From: JAGORM01 sp964406795
GTDB taxonomy: Bacteria > Patescibacteriota > Microgenomatia > Levybacterales > GWA1-39-11
Reading direction: 5' to 3'
Assembly (NCBI GenBank): GCA_964406795.1
Contig: CAYOTA010000006.1
Location: 1 to 64,000 of the forward strand
DNA length: 64,000 bases
Positions 43,931 to 53,188 of the stretch are shown here, one piece after another (position 1 is the first letter of the stretch; the number at the start of each line of letters is the position of its first letter). Position numbers and translations under genes: made by a program. The notes beneath the pieces are model-generated. The model did not search any database and was not told the DNA's origin. It saw only the letters and a program-made list of their open reading frames with translations.

Positions 43931-44137
43931 GTATTTTTGTGAATAATTTAGCTTCAAGAGCACTTATTTCCGAATCAAAAGGATTTTCTATTTGTTCATG
44001 GAAAAGTGTCGTGGCACGTATCTGAAGGCTACAAGTATTAAAACACGCGGTACCACCCTTTGTCAAGAGATAATCCAACTCTACCGTTTTTCTTACCTGA
44101 TTTTGACTCTATAGTTCACCTTATGTGAAATACTACC

Positions 44138-44163
44138 TATGTATAGATTAGTCTGTGCATAGG
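44138..44163. promoter_or_regulatory. 26-bp dyad, putative operator (copy 2)
   Basis: Half-sites CTATGTATAGA and TCTGTGCATAG flank TTAG, the same centre and outer bases as 3885-3910. It lies between rho (minus) and the secreted DUF11 gene (plus). A hairpin TTCAC-CTTAT-GTGAA sits just upstream. Confidence 0.5.
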
Positions 44164-44335
44164 TATATCTTACTACATTTAGCGCTTGACAAGTACTATT
44201 CGTGCTAAATTATTGGCTATCCTATTTTTTGAGCGAAGCGAGAATAAGCAAGACAGACAAGGCTAAATTATTGGCCGACTTACTTTTACTAAAAAGTAAG
44301 GAAGCATGGCTAAACTATAACGCGACTTATAGTAC

Positions 44336-44364
44336 TTGACAATGAAGATATCTTATGATATACT
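44336..44364 (+). promoter_or_regulatory. Strong sigma-70-like promoter
   Basis: TTGACA, a 17-base spacer and TATACT, with a predicted start near 44371 and a leader of about 75 bases. Confidence 0.7.
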
Positions 44365-44372
44365 TCCACCTA

Positions 44373-44438
44373 GTCGAGTTAGATAGAGGAAATAAGGTTT
44401 TAGTTGACAGGTTCCGTTTGAATAGCTCGATTTTTTAT
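44373..44438 (+). promoter_or_regulatory. Leader with terminator-like stem
   Basis: TCGAGTTA near the 5' end can pair with TAGCTCGA, which is followed by six T. This long-range stem could act as an attenuator or riboswitch-type expression platform. The loop contains AGGAAATAAGG and TTGACAGG. Confidence 0.35.
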
Positions 44439-44445
44439 TACTTAT

Positions 44446-45117
44446 ATGAAATCACTTAAATTTACATCCGCACTTTTAACAGCTGCTGCTGTGGTACTTA
44501 CCACGGTAACAGTTGCCCACGCTGCCGGAACTTCTAATTGTCAGGTAGTATATGGTGGAGGAGAAGTTTGTCCTACTGACGTTAAATTCACAATTGATAA
44601 AAAGGTTCAAAAACCAACTAAAGGTGGAGAATATGTAGATAACCTTTCAGTAAATGATGAAAAATTTGCTGCAGGCCAAAATATATCCTTCCAACTTATC
44701 GTTTCTAATACTGGAAACAAAGACGTAACTTTAAGTGTAGTTGATACTCTTCCGTCACACCTTTCATATGTTTCTGGCGGAACATTTGATTCTAACAACA
44801 AAAAAGTTTCAAACCAAGTTGCTCTTAAAGCTGGAGAATCTAGGACACTTACTATTGTAGCTAAAGTTGTAGACGCATCAGCTCTTCCTGAAAACCAATC
44901 AGTGGTTTGTGTAACAAACGTTGTAAAAGCATCTGATGAATCTGGTACAACTGCAGAAGACAACGCACAGGTGTGTATTGAAAAAGGAAAAACAGTAGTT
45001 CAGCCACAAGTTCCAGCAAAATCTATCCCTAACACTGGACCTGAAGCACTCGCACTTTTAGTATTACCTCCTCTTGGAGCAGCAGGTCTGTACCTCAGAC
45101 GCAAAGCTGGTCTCTAA
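44446..45117 (+). CDS. Secreted DUF11-type protein with PNTG sorting-like tail
   Basis: 223 residues: signal peptide (to about TVAHAAG), a DUF11/beta-sandwich domain (FQLIVSNTGNKDVTLSVVDT, LPSHLSYVSGGTF) and a C-terminal signal of motif IPNTG (194-198), hydrophobic stretch ALALLVLPPLGAAGLYL, and RRK. This is the layout of sortase-anchored wall proteins with a non-canonical motif. No sortase is in the window. Probably an abundant surface protein, given its strong promoter. Confidence 0.8.
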   Translation: MKSLKFTSALLTAAAVVLTTVTVAHAAGTSNCQVVYGGGEVCPTDVKFTIDKKVQKPTKGGEYVDNLSVNDEKFAAGQNISFQLIVSNTGNKDVTLSVVDTLPSHLSYVSGGTFDSNNKKVSNQVALKAGESRTLTIVAKVVDASALPENQSVVCVTNVVKASDESGTTAEDNAQVCIEKGKTVVQPQVPAKSIPNTGPEALALLVLPPLGAAGLYLRRKAGL

Positions 45118-45591
45118 AATTCCAATCCACCTGAAAAAGGTCGGAGAAATAGGTTTTGTCTCTTACACACAATCTCAAAACTAAATCACACAATCCCAAA
45201 AAGACAAACAGAACCTCTCTCCCCTACCTTTTACTAGGACGGGTATTGGCTGCGTAACGGTACTTTTTTGCATAAGTACATATTTACGTTCCAAAATGAT
45301 TAGTTTGAGTCATTCTGATATATTTGCATATATCTTATTTTGACTTACAACTTTGCTCTTTAACAAGGTATGTAGGAAACTCCGATTTAATCGGAGAAAA
45401 ATAAAACTAGGAATGGTACTTTAGGTACCAGTTTTAGCGTGTTGTGAGGAGAGACACAGCACGCTGCAACTGGTACTTATGTACTAAAATTTTGGGAAAT
45501 TCCATACCCTTTAACAGGTATGTTTACATTATCGGGACTTTTTTAAGTCACACGACCAACTAGTCAATCTCGCTCAATGGGAGGAGCTTAC
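45118..45591. other. Intergenic region with strong hairpins before island 2
   Basis: Holds a perfect hairpin CTCCGAT-TTA-ATCGGAG (45380s-45400) and an extended stem: GTACCAGTT (45425-45433) pairs with AACTGGTAC (45468-45476), and GCGTGTTGTG with CACAGCACGC inside. CTTTAACAAGGTATG and CTTTAACAGGTATG flank this block as direct repeats. No gene seen. Confidence 0.5.
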
Positions 45592-45990
45592 ATGGATCCA
45601 GACACACTGACGTTCGTAATAGTTGTGATATCTTTCGCAACAATCGGCGTCTATGTCGCAATCCAGAGAAACGATGCTACCACGGTGGTTTCGGGAACTG
45701 TCCTTTTTGCTTTTAGCAGCTTGCTGTTGATTGCGACTGGGAACCCAGTTACTGACCCGCTTGTGGTATTCCTAAAAGGCTTTTCGGAGAACTCTCTGAC
45801 ACTCGCCTTGATCGGAATCATCGTTTTCTTCGGAGGTATGCTACAAGTAGCGTTCTCGAGAGCCAGGGTAACCGATCTAATCGGCCTGTTCATCATCTTC
45901 ATAGGAGTAGTCCTACTCTATGCAAGTGGTGCAACCAACCCTCTCATTCGAGAACTACTCGAGCTGAAAACTTCCGACGCGATCATCTAG
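45592..45990 (+). CDS. Four-helix membrane protein (G+C-rich island 2)
   Basis: 132 residues from the ATG at 45592, chosen because GGGAGGAG lies at the right distance; an ATG at 45577 overlaps that site. Four hydrophobic segments with short loops (LTFVIVVISFATIGVYVAI, VLFAFSSLLLIATG, LALIGIIVFFGGMLQVAF, LIGLFIIFIGVVLLYASG). No family recognised. First of five tightly spaced genes whose composition differs from the surrounding chromosome. Confidence 0.65.
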   Translation: MDPDTLTFVIVVISFATIGVYVAIQRNDATTVVSGTVLFAFSSLLLIATGNPVTDPLVVFLKGFSENSLTLALIGIIVFFGGMLQVAFSRARVTDLIGLFIIFIGVVLLYASGATNPLIRELLELKTSDAII

Positions 45991-46060
45991 ACAAAGCGCA
46001 AGCTGAGTCATCAATCCTTGACCCTTAAAAGTCAAAGACCAAGAGTTCACGGAGAGACGC

Positions 46061-46240
46061 ATGTCATCAGGACATAATGAAGGAATACCTTTCGGGGTAA
46101 TCATTCTGATCACAATGGTCGTCGCCCTGGGGATCGCGTTTATCGTGATGCTCATCGAATACCATGCCGACACTGGCACGCCGCCGCGGGATGGTATACC
46201 GTTCATAACAACTCTAGTTCCCTTCATGGGAGAAAGGTGA
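46061..46240 (+). CDS. Small single-pass membrane protein (59 aa, island 2)
   Basis: ATG at 46061 with CGGAGAGACGC just upstream. One membrane helix (GVIILITMVVALGIAFIVML) and a short outer segment (EYHADTGTPPRDGIPF). No family recognised. Three bases separate it from the next gene. Confidence 0.55.
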   Translation: MSSGHNEGIPFGVIILITMVVALGIAFIVMLIEYHADTGTPPRDGIPFITTLVPFMGER

Positions 46241-46243
46241 ACC

Positions 46244-46408
46244 TTGAAAAGGTATCGACCATCTCTGAATCCAAAGCCGAAGACGCCAAAGATCACAACC
46301 GCTGAAAAAGTGGAAACAGCTCTGGCTAACGCTTCTGCTAACGGATCGGAAGAATTCAATCCCACCATTCTGGCAGCATTCGCAGCCGCAATGGACCAAA
46401 GAAGGTAA
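46244..46408 (+). CDS. Small basic protein (54 aa, TTG start, island 2)
   Basis: TTG start three bases after the previous stop, with AGAAAGGTGA as ribosome-binding site. Basic, Pro-rich N-terminus (KRYRPSLNPKPKTPK) and an Ala-rich helical C-terminus. Unknown function. Supported only by spacing and composition. Confidence 0.45.
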   Translation: MKRYRPSLNPKPKTPKITTAEKVETALANASANGSEEFNPTILAAFAAAMDQRR

Positions 46409-46562
46409 GGAGATTCCAATGGGGAGTCGCGATCCACCGGGCTTATAAGCTCGTCACAAGCACTGAGATAGCCGCAAGGTTAAGCTCAAAAGACAGAGGT
46501 AGTATCCCGTTTATTCGGAACTCTGCTCTTCTAAGCAGTCACTCGGATCTGGAGGTATTTCT

Positions 46563-46970
46563 TTGGCCCGCACTATGGCCGAAATCATCGCAACCCTTCA
46601 GGAACATGAAGCCCTCTTCACGAGGATGGACGCCACCGAGCAATTTGGTACCATTGTCGAGAGTTACATCAAGACACTGATCAAAGCGCAACGTGTTCCG
46701 CCCGTCCAAGTAGCTGAGCAGCTTCGTCCTGAAGATCCGACCACTGTCCGCAGAGCACCTGCTGCAGCGCAACCCGCCGCACGCACGACCGAGCCATTCG
46801 GACACCAGACCGCTTCGCCCGCGCATCGCGCAGACGATCGCAAGTTCCTTCCGCGGCTTCGGGATGAGACCCTCGAGTATGAGGAAACTCACACGACGCG
46901 CGTGAGGACGCAACCAGAGTCGCTCTTCGCAAAGGCGAGGCGCACTCTCAAGAACGACAAGGAGTCGTAA
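46563..46970 (+). CDS. Soluble orphan protein (TTG start, island 2)
   Basis: 135 residues. TTG at 46563 has GGAGGT at ideal distance; the ATG at 46575 does not. The N-terminal part is helical (MAEIIATLQEHEALFTRMDA) and the C-terminal half is a disordered, Arg/Ala/Pro-rich tail. Very G+C-rich: 40 of the 60 bases at 46801-46860 are G or C. No family recognised. Confidence 0.55.
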   Translation: MARTMAEIIATLQEHEALFTRMDATEQFGTIVESYIKTLIKAQRVPPVQVAEQLRPEDPTTVRRAPAAAQPAARTTEPFGHQTASPAHRADDRKFLPRLRDETLEYEETHTTRVRTQPESLFAKARRTLKNDKES

Positions 46971-46971
46971 C

Positions 46972-47991
46972 GTGGAAATCCTGGACAACCCGGGCTTTTT
47001 GAGCATCATGCTCATCGCAGCCATCATCGGGGCACTCATCCTTATCTTCATGACGGGAGCATACGTCGCCATTGGCGCAGCCATCATGGCCGTAGCAGGT
47101 CTGTTGTTCTTCATGGGACTCTTCGGAGACTTTGAAAACACCGCCAACGGCCAGAGCGACCCCAGCAGCGGCACCACCGCCAGCACCAAGACCGTCACCG
47201 GTCAGAACACCGAAGGTCACGCTAACTGCGAGACCATCGGCAATTCGCCTGGAGTAGCGGTCCCGACCGGCCACGAAGTTCCCGCAGGAAGCTGCGTCGT
47301 CGTCGAAGTCGTGAACAACACGACCAAGCAGGTATTCATCTATGGTGGCAGGCTGCCTATCGACATCGCAACGGGCGCACTCGCCACGAACACGATGGTA
47401 CACATCAATGCATGGACCGGTTACGAGCTGCTTTCGCAGATCGAACAGGGAGTCACCAGCCAAATCGACGAACAGACCAAACGTGGCTTCAAAGTCACCA
47501 AGGTTTCAGAGGCTGACCTCGCGATGTACATCACCACCTTCAACAAGGGCGGTACTGATGGCAATCCATCTGCGAGCGGCTCGCCTATCATTGGCACCAA
47601 GAACGGCAACGGCAACGTTACCCCTTCGAGCGGCACTAAGCCTCTCAAGACGGTACCAACCGCCAGCCCTGAGCCATCCACTCAGCCCAGTTCCGCCGGC
47701 AACGTGCAACGTGTCCATCTCGGACAAAACATCTGGAAGGGTGTCCAATTGGACCTCTCCCAGGCCAAGGCAGGAACCGACGAGTTCATTCTCGCCCAAG
47801 GCGACACCGACAACACGGGAACGTGTTCCGTCAAGGTCTTCTCTGGCCAGGTAACTGGACTCGGGTCGGCGACCTATCAGTTGTACCTCATCAGGGGTGG
47901 AACGCAGGACCAGCGCAAGCAGGAAGTTCAGATCATCTCTGACATCGCCGCTCGCGAGTCTCCTCCGTGCCCCGTGACGTACGTCAACTAA
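46972..47991 (+). CDS. Membrane-anchored secreted orphan protein (GTG start, island 2)
   Basis: 339 residues from the GTG at 46972, behind AAGGAG. Two N-terminal hydrophobic segments (IMLIAAIIGALILIFMTGAY, AIMAVAGLLFFMGLFGDF) are followed by a Thr/Ser/Gly-rich outer region with paired Cys (NCETIG, GSCVVVEV; GTCSVKVF, PPCPVTY) and a Pro/Ser linker. No family recognised. Last gene of the island. Confidence 0.6.
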   Translation: MEILDNPGFLSIMLIAAIIGALILIFMTGAYVAIGAAIMAVAGLLFFMGLFGDFENTANGQSDPSSGTTASTKTVTGQNTEGHANCETIGNSPGVAVPTGHEVPAGSCVVVEVVNNTTKQVFIYGGRLPIDIATGALATNTMVHINAWTGYELLSQIEQGVTSQIDEQTKRGFKVTKVSEADLAMYITTFNKGGTDGNPSASGSPIIGTKNGNGNVTPSSGTKPLKTVPTASPEPSTQPSSAGNVQRVHLGQNIWKGVQLDLSQAKAGTDEFILAQGDTDNTGTCSVKVFSGQVTGLGSATYQLYLIRGGTQDQRKQEVQIISDIAARESPPCPVTYVN

Positions 47992-48375
47992 CACCTAGTC
48001 TTCACTAAGCCTCGCGCTTCGTGAAGTTGTTCTCGTCCTTAACGGATTGGATGCATAATTGAACCACTTGTGGTCAATAGAGATTGAGAAGCGTTACGCT
48101 TTATCACCTCCATCCTGTCATAAGGACGCATTGGATAGCTTTTACCTATTCCCACTCTTCTCTTTATTTGCATAAAGAAAAAAGGGTCGGATTACGGCAA
48201 ACTGCTTCCAGACAAGGAAGGTTTTTCTCGGTGAGAATTTCGTAGATTTATTTCTACACGTCTCACTTTGAGACTCTAACTTTCCCCCCTACATACCTTG
48301 CTTGTCTTCCGCTTCGCGGAACTGACGAGTCTTCCCCGATTTATTCGGGGCAAGACGAAACAAGCAATTATACAT
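47992..48375. other. Right flank of island 2
   Basis: G+C content falls back to chromosomal level. Contains hairpins CTTCAC/GTGAAG and ACCAC-TT-GTGGT, and a CCCCGATTTATTCGGGG palindrome near 48334. No gene before 48376. Confidence 0.4.
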
Positions 48376-49719
48376 ATGAAAGTAAAAGAGTTTAATAAAT
48401 CAGACACATTAATGGTTTTAACCAGTTACCCTACGCCTGAGGAACACCGCGGCACCAAGGGTGTTTTAAACGCGGTTGGATGGCACTCAGAGCGCCTTAT
48501 CAAGGAGTTATCCAAGACAAGACGCGTGCTTGTTGTGGCTGAAAAAGATACTGATACATCTGAATCCTTAGTAAATAAGAATACGCTTATAAAGCGCATT
48601 TGGAAAAAAGGGAGTCTCCCTTCTTTTATACGGCTTGCGCAGTTTATGTATGCCCAAAAACAAATAAAATCCGTTTTAGTACAGTTTGAATTTAACGTAT
48701 TTGGAGGAATATTGCCCAATCTTTATTTACTGTTACTTATACTTTTCCTGCGTATTTTAGGAAAACGAGTAACATTTGAGTTCCATCAAGTAATTCTAGA
48801 CATTAAATTGCTTCAAAAACATATACAGATAACAAATCCATGGATTCAAAAATTCTATAATTTGTCACTCAAAATGTACTATTTTGCGGCTGGATTGCTG
48901 GTTAATAACATTATTGTGTTTGAAGTTGAGTTAAAAGATCGACTAAAAACGTTTGTAGCTGAGGATAAAATCTACGTACTCTCGTTGGCTGTTGAAAAAA
49001 AGCCTACTATTTCAAAAAACATAGCACGCAAGAAGGCTAATCTCCATATTAAAAAGGGATATGGAAAAATTCACAAAAATGACTTTGTATTACTGGTATT
49101 TGGATTTATCAACGGTTACAAAGGGATTGATTGGATTACTGATAAGTTAAAAACTGTTACTGATAAAAACGTGCGTTTACTTGTGGTAGGTGGAAAAAAC
49201 CCATATCTGGCACACAAAAGTTCTTACCAAAAGTTCTACAATGGAATAGTTGCCGAACTTAAAAAACACAAACATATGAGCTATGTAGACTTTGTACCTG
49301 AAGAAGACATTCCGCTTTACTTTAATGCCGCTGACGCGGCCGTTATCCCATATGAAGTATTTATGGCCGCTTCTGGTCCATTCTCTCACGCGTTGTCATA
49401 TAAAAAGCCGCTTTTATTGTCAGAACATTTGAAAAAGTACGTGGCCTCTCCTGATATTAAAACAGCTATGAAAGACTCCGGAACTACGGATTCAGATCTT
49501 ATCTTTACATACACCAAAAAAGACTTGCTGCGTGCAGTAACCGGTCTTTCCAAAAACCCACAAACCTACGCAAAAATGACTAAATTTTCAGCTTTGCTTG
49601 GTAAATCTAGATCTATGGAAAACGTTTCACAAAGGCTGAACACTATCCTCTTTCAAAACCTATACACACCACGGGTTTCTAAACCCTCTGTAGTCGCAAA
49701 TCCTGTATTTACCAAGTAG
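48376..49719 (+). CDS. GT4-type glycosyltransferase
   Basis: 447 residues from the ATG at 48376. GT-B fold: N-terminal domain with a Gly-rich start (SYPTPEEHRGTKGVLNAVGW), C-terminal domain with LVFGFINGYKGIDW, VRLLVVGGKNP, VDFVPEEDIPLYFNAADAAV and PYEVFMAASGP. The last segment corresponds to the EX7E nucleotide-sugar region. Adds sugars to a surface polymer or lipid-linked acceptor. One base separates it from the next gene, so the two form an operon. Confidence 0.88.
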   Translation: MKVKEFNKSDTLMVLTSYPTPEEHRGTKGVLNAVGWHSERLIKELSKTRRVLVVAEKDTDTSESLVNKNTLIKRIWKKGSLPSFIRLAQFMYAQKQIKSVLVQFEFNVFGGILPNLYLLLLILFLRILGKRVTFEFHQVILDIKLLQKHIQITNPWIQKFYNLSLKMYYFAAGLLVNNIIVFEVELKDRLKTFVAEDKIYVLSLAVEKKPTISKNIARKKANLHIKKGYGKIHKNDFVLLVFGFINGYKGIDWITDKLKTVTDKNVRLLVVGGKNPYLAHKSSYQKFYNGIVAELKKHKHMSYVDFVPEEDIPLYFNAADAAVIPYEVFMAASGPFSHALSYKKPLLLSEHLKKYVASPDIKTAMKDSGTTDSDLIFTYTKKDLLRAVTGLSKNPQTYAKMTKFSALLGKSRSMENVSQRLNTILFQNLYTPRVSKPSVVANPVFTK

Positions 49720-49720
49720 T

Positions 49721-52645
49721 ATGAAAAACTTTATAAAAGCTCACAAGGCAATCCTCTTCTTGTCTTTACTCTTTGCAATCATTTTTATAACTAACTTTCG
49801 TCCCGGAACATACCTTTTAGGATGGGATAGCTTGTCCACAGAGCTAAATCCCGCACTTGGGATCAAACGTGCGTTTTTTTCAGTGTGGCAGGAATACCAA
49901 AGTCTCGGCTTGGTTGCCGGAATGGCTCATGCAGCAGATTTAGTGCGTGCAGTACTTATCTATCTACTCTCATTCGTGTTACCTGAATCAATTGTGCGCT
50001 ATGTGTTTACCATGGGCATGATTTATTCCGGAATGATGGGCACGTTTTACCTGTTCAGACATATATTTAAGCAGGCCCAGATCAGATTTATGCCGTTTGC
50101 AGGCGCGCTTTTCTACCTACTCAACTTTAATATAATCCAAATGTTCTTTCTCCCATTTGAGGCATTTTCGGTGTTTGCAGCGGTTTTACCATGGAATGTA
50201 CTGATTTTTATAAAAACGCTTGAAAACGGGCTTACAAAGCGGAATTTAGTATACATTTTGGCTGTATTTATATTGTCCACACCAGCCTTTGTAGCCCAAC
50301 AGCTATTTGTAGTATACGGTCTTATTTTCTTCTTGGTTGCAGTAGGCTTATTTATTCAGAAACGGTCATTTTCAGTTCTTAAACGTGCGGTACTACTCGC
50401 CTTCATTGTGATTATCACAAACTCATTTTGGATTTTACCACAGGCATATTTTGTGCTGGATAACGGAAATGTTACGAAAACTTCTAAAATCAGCCAATTA
50501 TCTACAACGGATGTTTTTTACCGCAACAAAGACAAAGGAAATATACAGGACTTTTTATCTAATACCGGATTCTTTTATGAGAGTAATGGAATTAACCAGC
50601 AGCCTCTTTTTGCAACCTGGAAGGCTTACCGTGAATTCCCATTCATCCAGTTTTTTATATTTTCAGCTGCCCTGATTGTGATTATTGGCTTATTCCCACG
50701 GTCCCCTTACCGCTTAGCATTTACACTTCCAATAATTCTTATAACAGTTGCTCTACTTAACAACACACCACCTTTTTTACAGTTAAACGAGCTATTACGG
50801 GAGAATTCATTTATTAACCAAATGTTTAGATCTCCATTTACCAAATTTGCAGTTCCCTATGCGCTTTTTGCCTCCTACTTTTTCGCGGTAGGCTTGGGAT
50901 TTCTGGCCTTAAAGACGCGCAAAATCCACATGCATTATGTAGTGATTGGACTTGGAATATTTTTTGTTATTATGCAAGGCTTTCCTGCCTTAACCGGCCA
51001 GTATATCTCCAAAGAAATGAACGTTTCAATTCCACAGGAATACAAACAAATGTTTGAGCATTTCAAATCAGTTGATAAAAATAAGCGTATTGCACTCCTG
51101 CCTGACTACACACACTGGGGTTGGTACTACCAAAGCTGGGGATACAACGGATCAGGGTTTTTATGGTATGGAATTGAGCAGCCAATTGTATCCCGCAATT
51201 TTGACATGTGGAGTACGCCCTCAGAAAGTTACTTCTGGGAAGCAAAAGAAGCGCTTGAAAAAGAAGACATTACGTCATACAACAACATACTTAAAAAATA
51301 CGACGTAGACTATGTAGTGCTGGATGAGTCTGCCGCACCAGTTATTACATCCATGAAAGCAATTCAATATGACAGGCTCAAAAAAGCTCTATCTTCTAAC
51401 GAATTTATGAAGCTTGAGAAAAAGTGGGGATTTTTAAGTGTGTATAAAGTTGTAAAACCTGAACAAAGTAAAGACTTTGTGTCTTATACTTCCCCGCTAC
51501 CTAACGTAGGACCTAAAATCGCAGTTACAAATAAAGACACTGCATTTGAAAAATTGGGAACATATAAAACAATAAATTCAAAGCCATTTGATACGTATTT
51601 TCCATTCCTGGATTTTACAACCCAAACTCAAATGAAGAATAAAACCTGGGAAATTCATGAGTTCCCCGGCTCATTCCAGATTGTAAAACAGCTTGAGTTC
51701 AATCCAAAAAACTACACGCTCTCAACGGCATCCGGGGAGTTTACGCCTAATTTATATATAAATGGAGTCCCTGTTTCCTTTTCTATGCCATATACAATTT
51801 CACTAAATGACAAAACTGTATCCATAACGTTTCCTAAAGTACTGTTAAATGAGTTTGATTTGACCTCTGAAAAGCCAAATTACTGCTGGAGTGAAAACGG
51901 TAAACTAACCTCAAAAAACCAAGGATCTAGTATAATAATTGATACAAGAAATGGAGCTGCAGGATGTATTTCCTATGATCTTAAAACAATTGACCAACGC
52001 TATGGATACTTGGCAGCTATTAGCAACAAAAATATTGAAGGACAACGATTATTCTTTTATGTAATAGATCAAACAAAAAGCCAGCCATATGTAGAAGATA
52101 GGCTCACTTCTGACATCCATTACTACGTTTTGGCCAATAGATACACGGAAGGTGTTGGCTATTCATTCTCATTCCAATCCAATTCTTTAAAAACAGTCCC
52201 AAGTGTTAACACGCTGGAGCGGCTTGCTGTGTATATAATTCCCTATGACATTATCAAAAACGTTTCACTCAGTAACAAAAATGCAGTTGTAAAAGTAGGA
52301 AGAAGTATGCCTTTACAGGCTCAAAAGATTAATTATTATACGTATAAGGCAGTACTACCCAAAAACGCTTCTGCTGAAATGCTAACTCTAGCTCAATCAT
52401 ATAACTCAGGCTGGAAAGCGTATGTCGTGCCTGATACCAGTGCTATTTCCACTCTTTTTCCTTTTTTAAAGGGTAAAGAATTGCCCGACCATGTGCTTAT
52501 TAACAACTGGAAAAATGGATGGAATATAAAAAATACACAGGAAACTCTTGTCGTGATGTTTGTACCTCAGTATCTGCAATTTGCGGGGTTTGCCTTACTA
52601 GGACTTCTATCTGTGGGTGTTGCAATAAAACTTCTCCGAAAGTAA
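49721..52645 (+). CDS. Large membrane protein, GT-C glycosyltransferase-like
   Basis: 974 residues. About 12 membrane helices in the first 430 residues with an early acidic loop (LGWDSLSTELNP) as in GT-C lipid-linked sugar transferases. A large outer domain (about 450-930) follows, then a C-terminal helix (QFAGFALLGLLSVGVAIKLL). The plan recalls arabinofuranosyltransferase-type (AftD/DUF3367) or YfhO-like proteins. It probably uses a polyprenyl-phosphate sugar to decorate a surface glycan or protein, together with the glycosyltransferase upstream. Confidence 0.65.
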   Translation: MKNFIKAHKAILFLSLLFAIIFITNFRPGTYLLGWDSLSTELNPALGIKRAFFSVWQEYQSLGLVAGMAHAADLVRAVLIYLLSFVLPESIVRYVFTMGMIYSGMMGTFYLFRHIFKQAQIRFMPFAGALFYLLNFNIIQMFFLPFEAFSVFAAVLPWNVLIFIKTLENGLTKRNLVYILAVFILSTPAFVAQQLFVVYGLIFFLVAVGLFIQKRSFSVLKRAVLLAFIVIITNSFWILPQAYFVLDNGNVTKTSKISQLSTTDVFYRNKDKGNIQDFLSNTGFFYESNGINQQPLFATWKAYREFPFIQFFIFSAALIVIIGLFPRSPYRLAFTLPIILITVALLNNTPPFLQLNELLRENSFINQMFRSPFTKFAVPYALFASYFFAVGLGFLALKTRKIHMHYVVIGLGIFFVIMQGFPALTGQYISKEMNVSIPQEYKQMFEHFKSVDKNKRIALLPDYTHWGWYYQSWGYNGSGFLWYGIEQPIVSRNFDMWSTPSESYFWEAKEALEKEDITSYNNILKKYDVDYVVLDESAAPVITSMKAIQYDRLKKALSSNEFMKLEKKWGFLSVYKVVKPEQSKDFVSYTSPLPNVGPKIAVTNKDTAFEKLGTYKTINSKPFDTYFPFLDFTTQTQMKNKTWEIHEFPGSFQIVKQLEFNPKNYTLSTASGEFTPNLYINGVPVSFSMPYTISLNDKTVSITFPKVLLNEFDLTSEKPNYCWSENGKLTSKNQGSSIIIDTRNGAAGCISYDLKTIDQRYGYLAAISNKNIEGQRLFFYVIDQTKSQPYVEDRLTSDIHYYVLANRYTEGVGYSFSFQSNSLKTVPSVNTLERLAVYIIPYDIIKNVSLSNKNAVVKVGRSMPLQAQKINYYTYKAVLPKNASAEMLTLAQSYNSGWKAYVVPDTSAISTLFPFLKGKELPDHVLINNWKNGWNIKNTQETLVVMFVPQYLQFAGFALLGLLSVGVAIKLLRK

Positions 52646-53150
52646 CTCTTAGTGTTTACCCATTAGTCTTTGTAAAAAAATACAAAGAGAGATTGAGCAC
52701 ATCTTGGACTAAAGAATCAAACCAATCACTTCCCCATAAAGCTTCCGAGCTTATGAAAAACACTGCTTCCGCAAGTTAAAAATCTGACCTTTAGATACGC
52801 AAAATGGAGGATAAGCAGAGCTTGCGTCCTATGGACTAAAGAATCAAAACAATAGCTTCCATCCCAAAAAAAGCTCCCTGCTTTATGGAGAATAAGAGAG
52901 CCTTGCATTTCGCAGGGCGGAACTAAAGAATCCCTGCCTCCGCCTCGGCCCGCTTATCCCCGGCGAGACGGGCCCGCCTAGACTCGCATGCGAGGCTGGC
53001 AAGACTCCACTAAAAAGGGGAATAAGAATCCCTGCCCAAGACTCCTACCCCCCTTTTTAGTGACAAATTAGCTTCAACTTGTCAAAACAATTTCTACGTG
53101 AAAAATGTTGGTGAAACAACCTAAACAACCCAATTTTGCTTCAGGTATTT
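52646..53150. repeat. Degenerate repeat array
   Basis: The word ACTAAAGAATC recurs near 52709, 52835 and 52923, with a weaker AATAAGAATCC near 53022. The first two copies are followed by CAATCACTTCC or CAATAGCTTCC. Units are separated by roughly 90-130 bases. No gene; the last third is G+C-rich. Confidence 0.5.
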
Positions 53151-53153
53151 TCC

Positions 53154-53182
53154 TTGACAACATTCTGTCATTTTGTTAAATT
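53154..53182 (+). promoter_or_regulatory. Promoter of small RNA candidate
   Basis: TTGACA, a 17-base spacer and TAAATT, with a predicted start near 53189. Confidence 0.55.
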
Positions 53183-53188
53183 TTTATT

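Noticed and set aside
52519..52908. Short frames over the end of the large membrane protein and the repeat array
   Set aside because: One is a frame shadow of the real gene; the others follow the degenerate repeats.
52700..53040. CRISPR array or replication iterons
   Set aside because: Repeats are short, diverged and unevenly spaced; no cas or replication gene is nearby.
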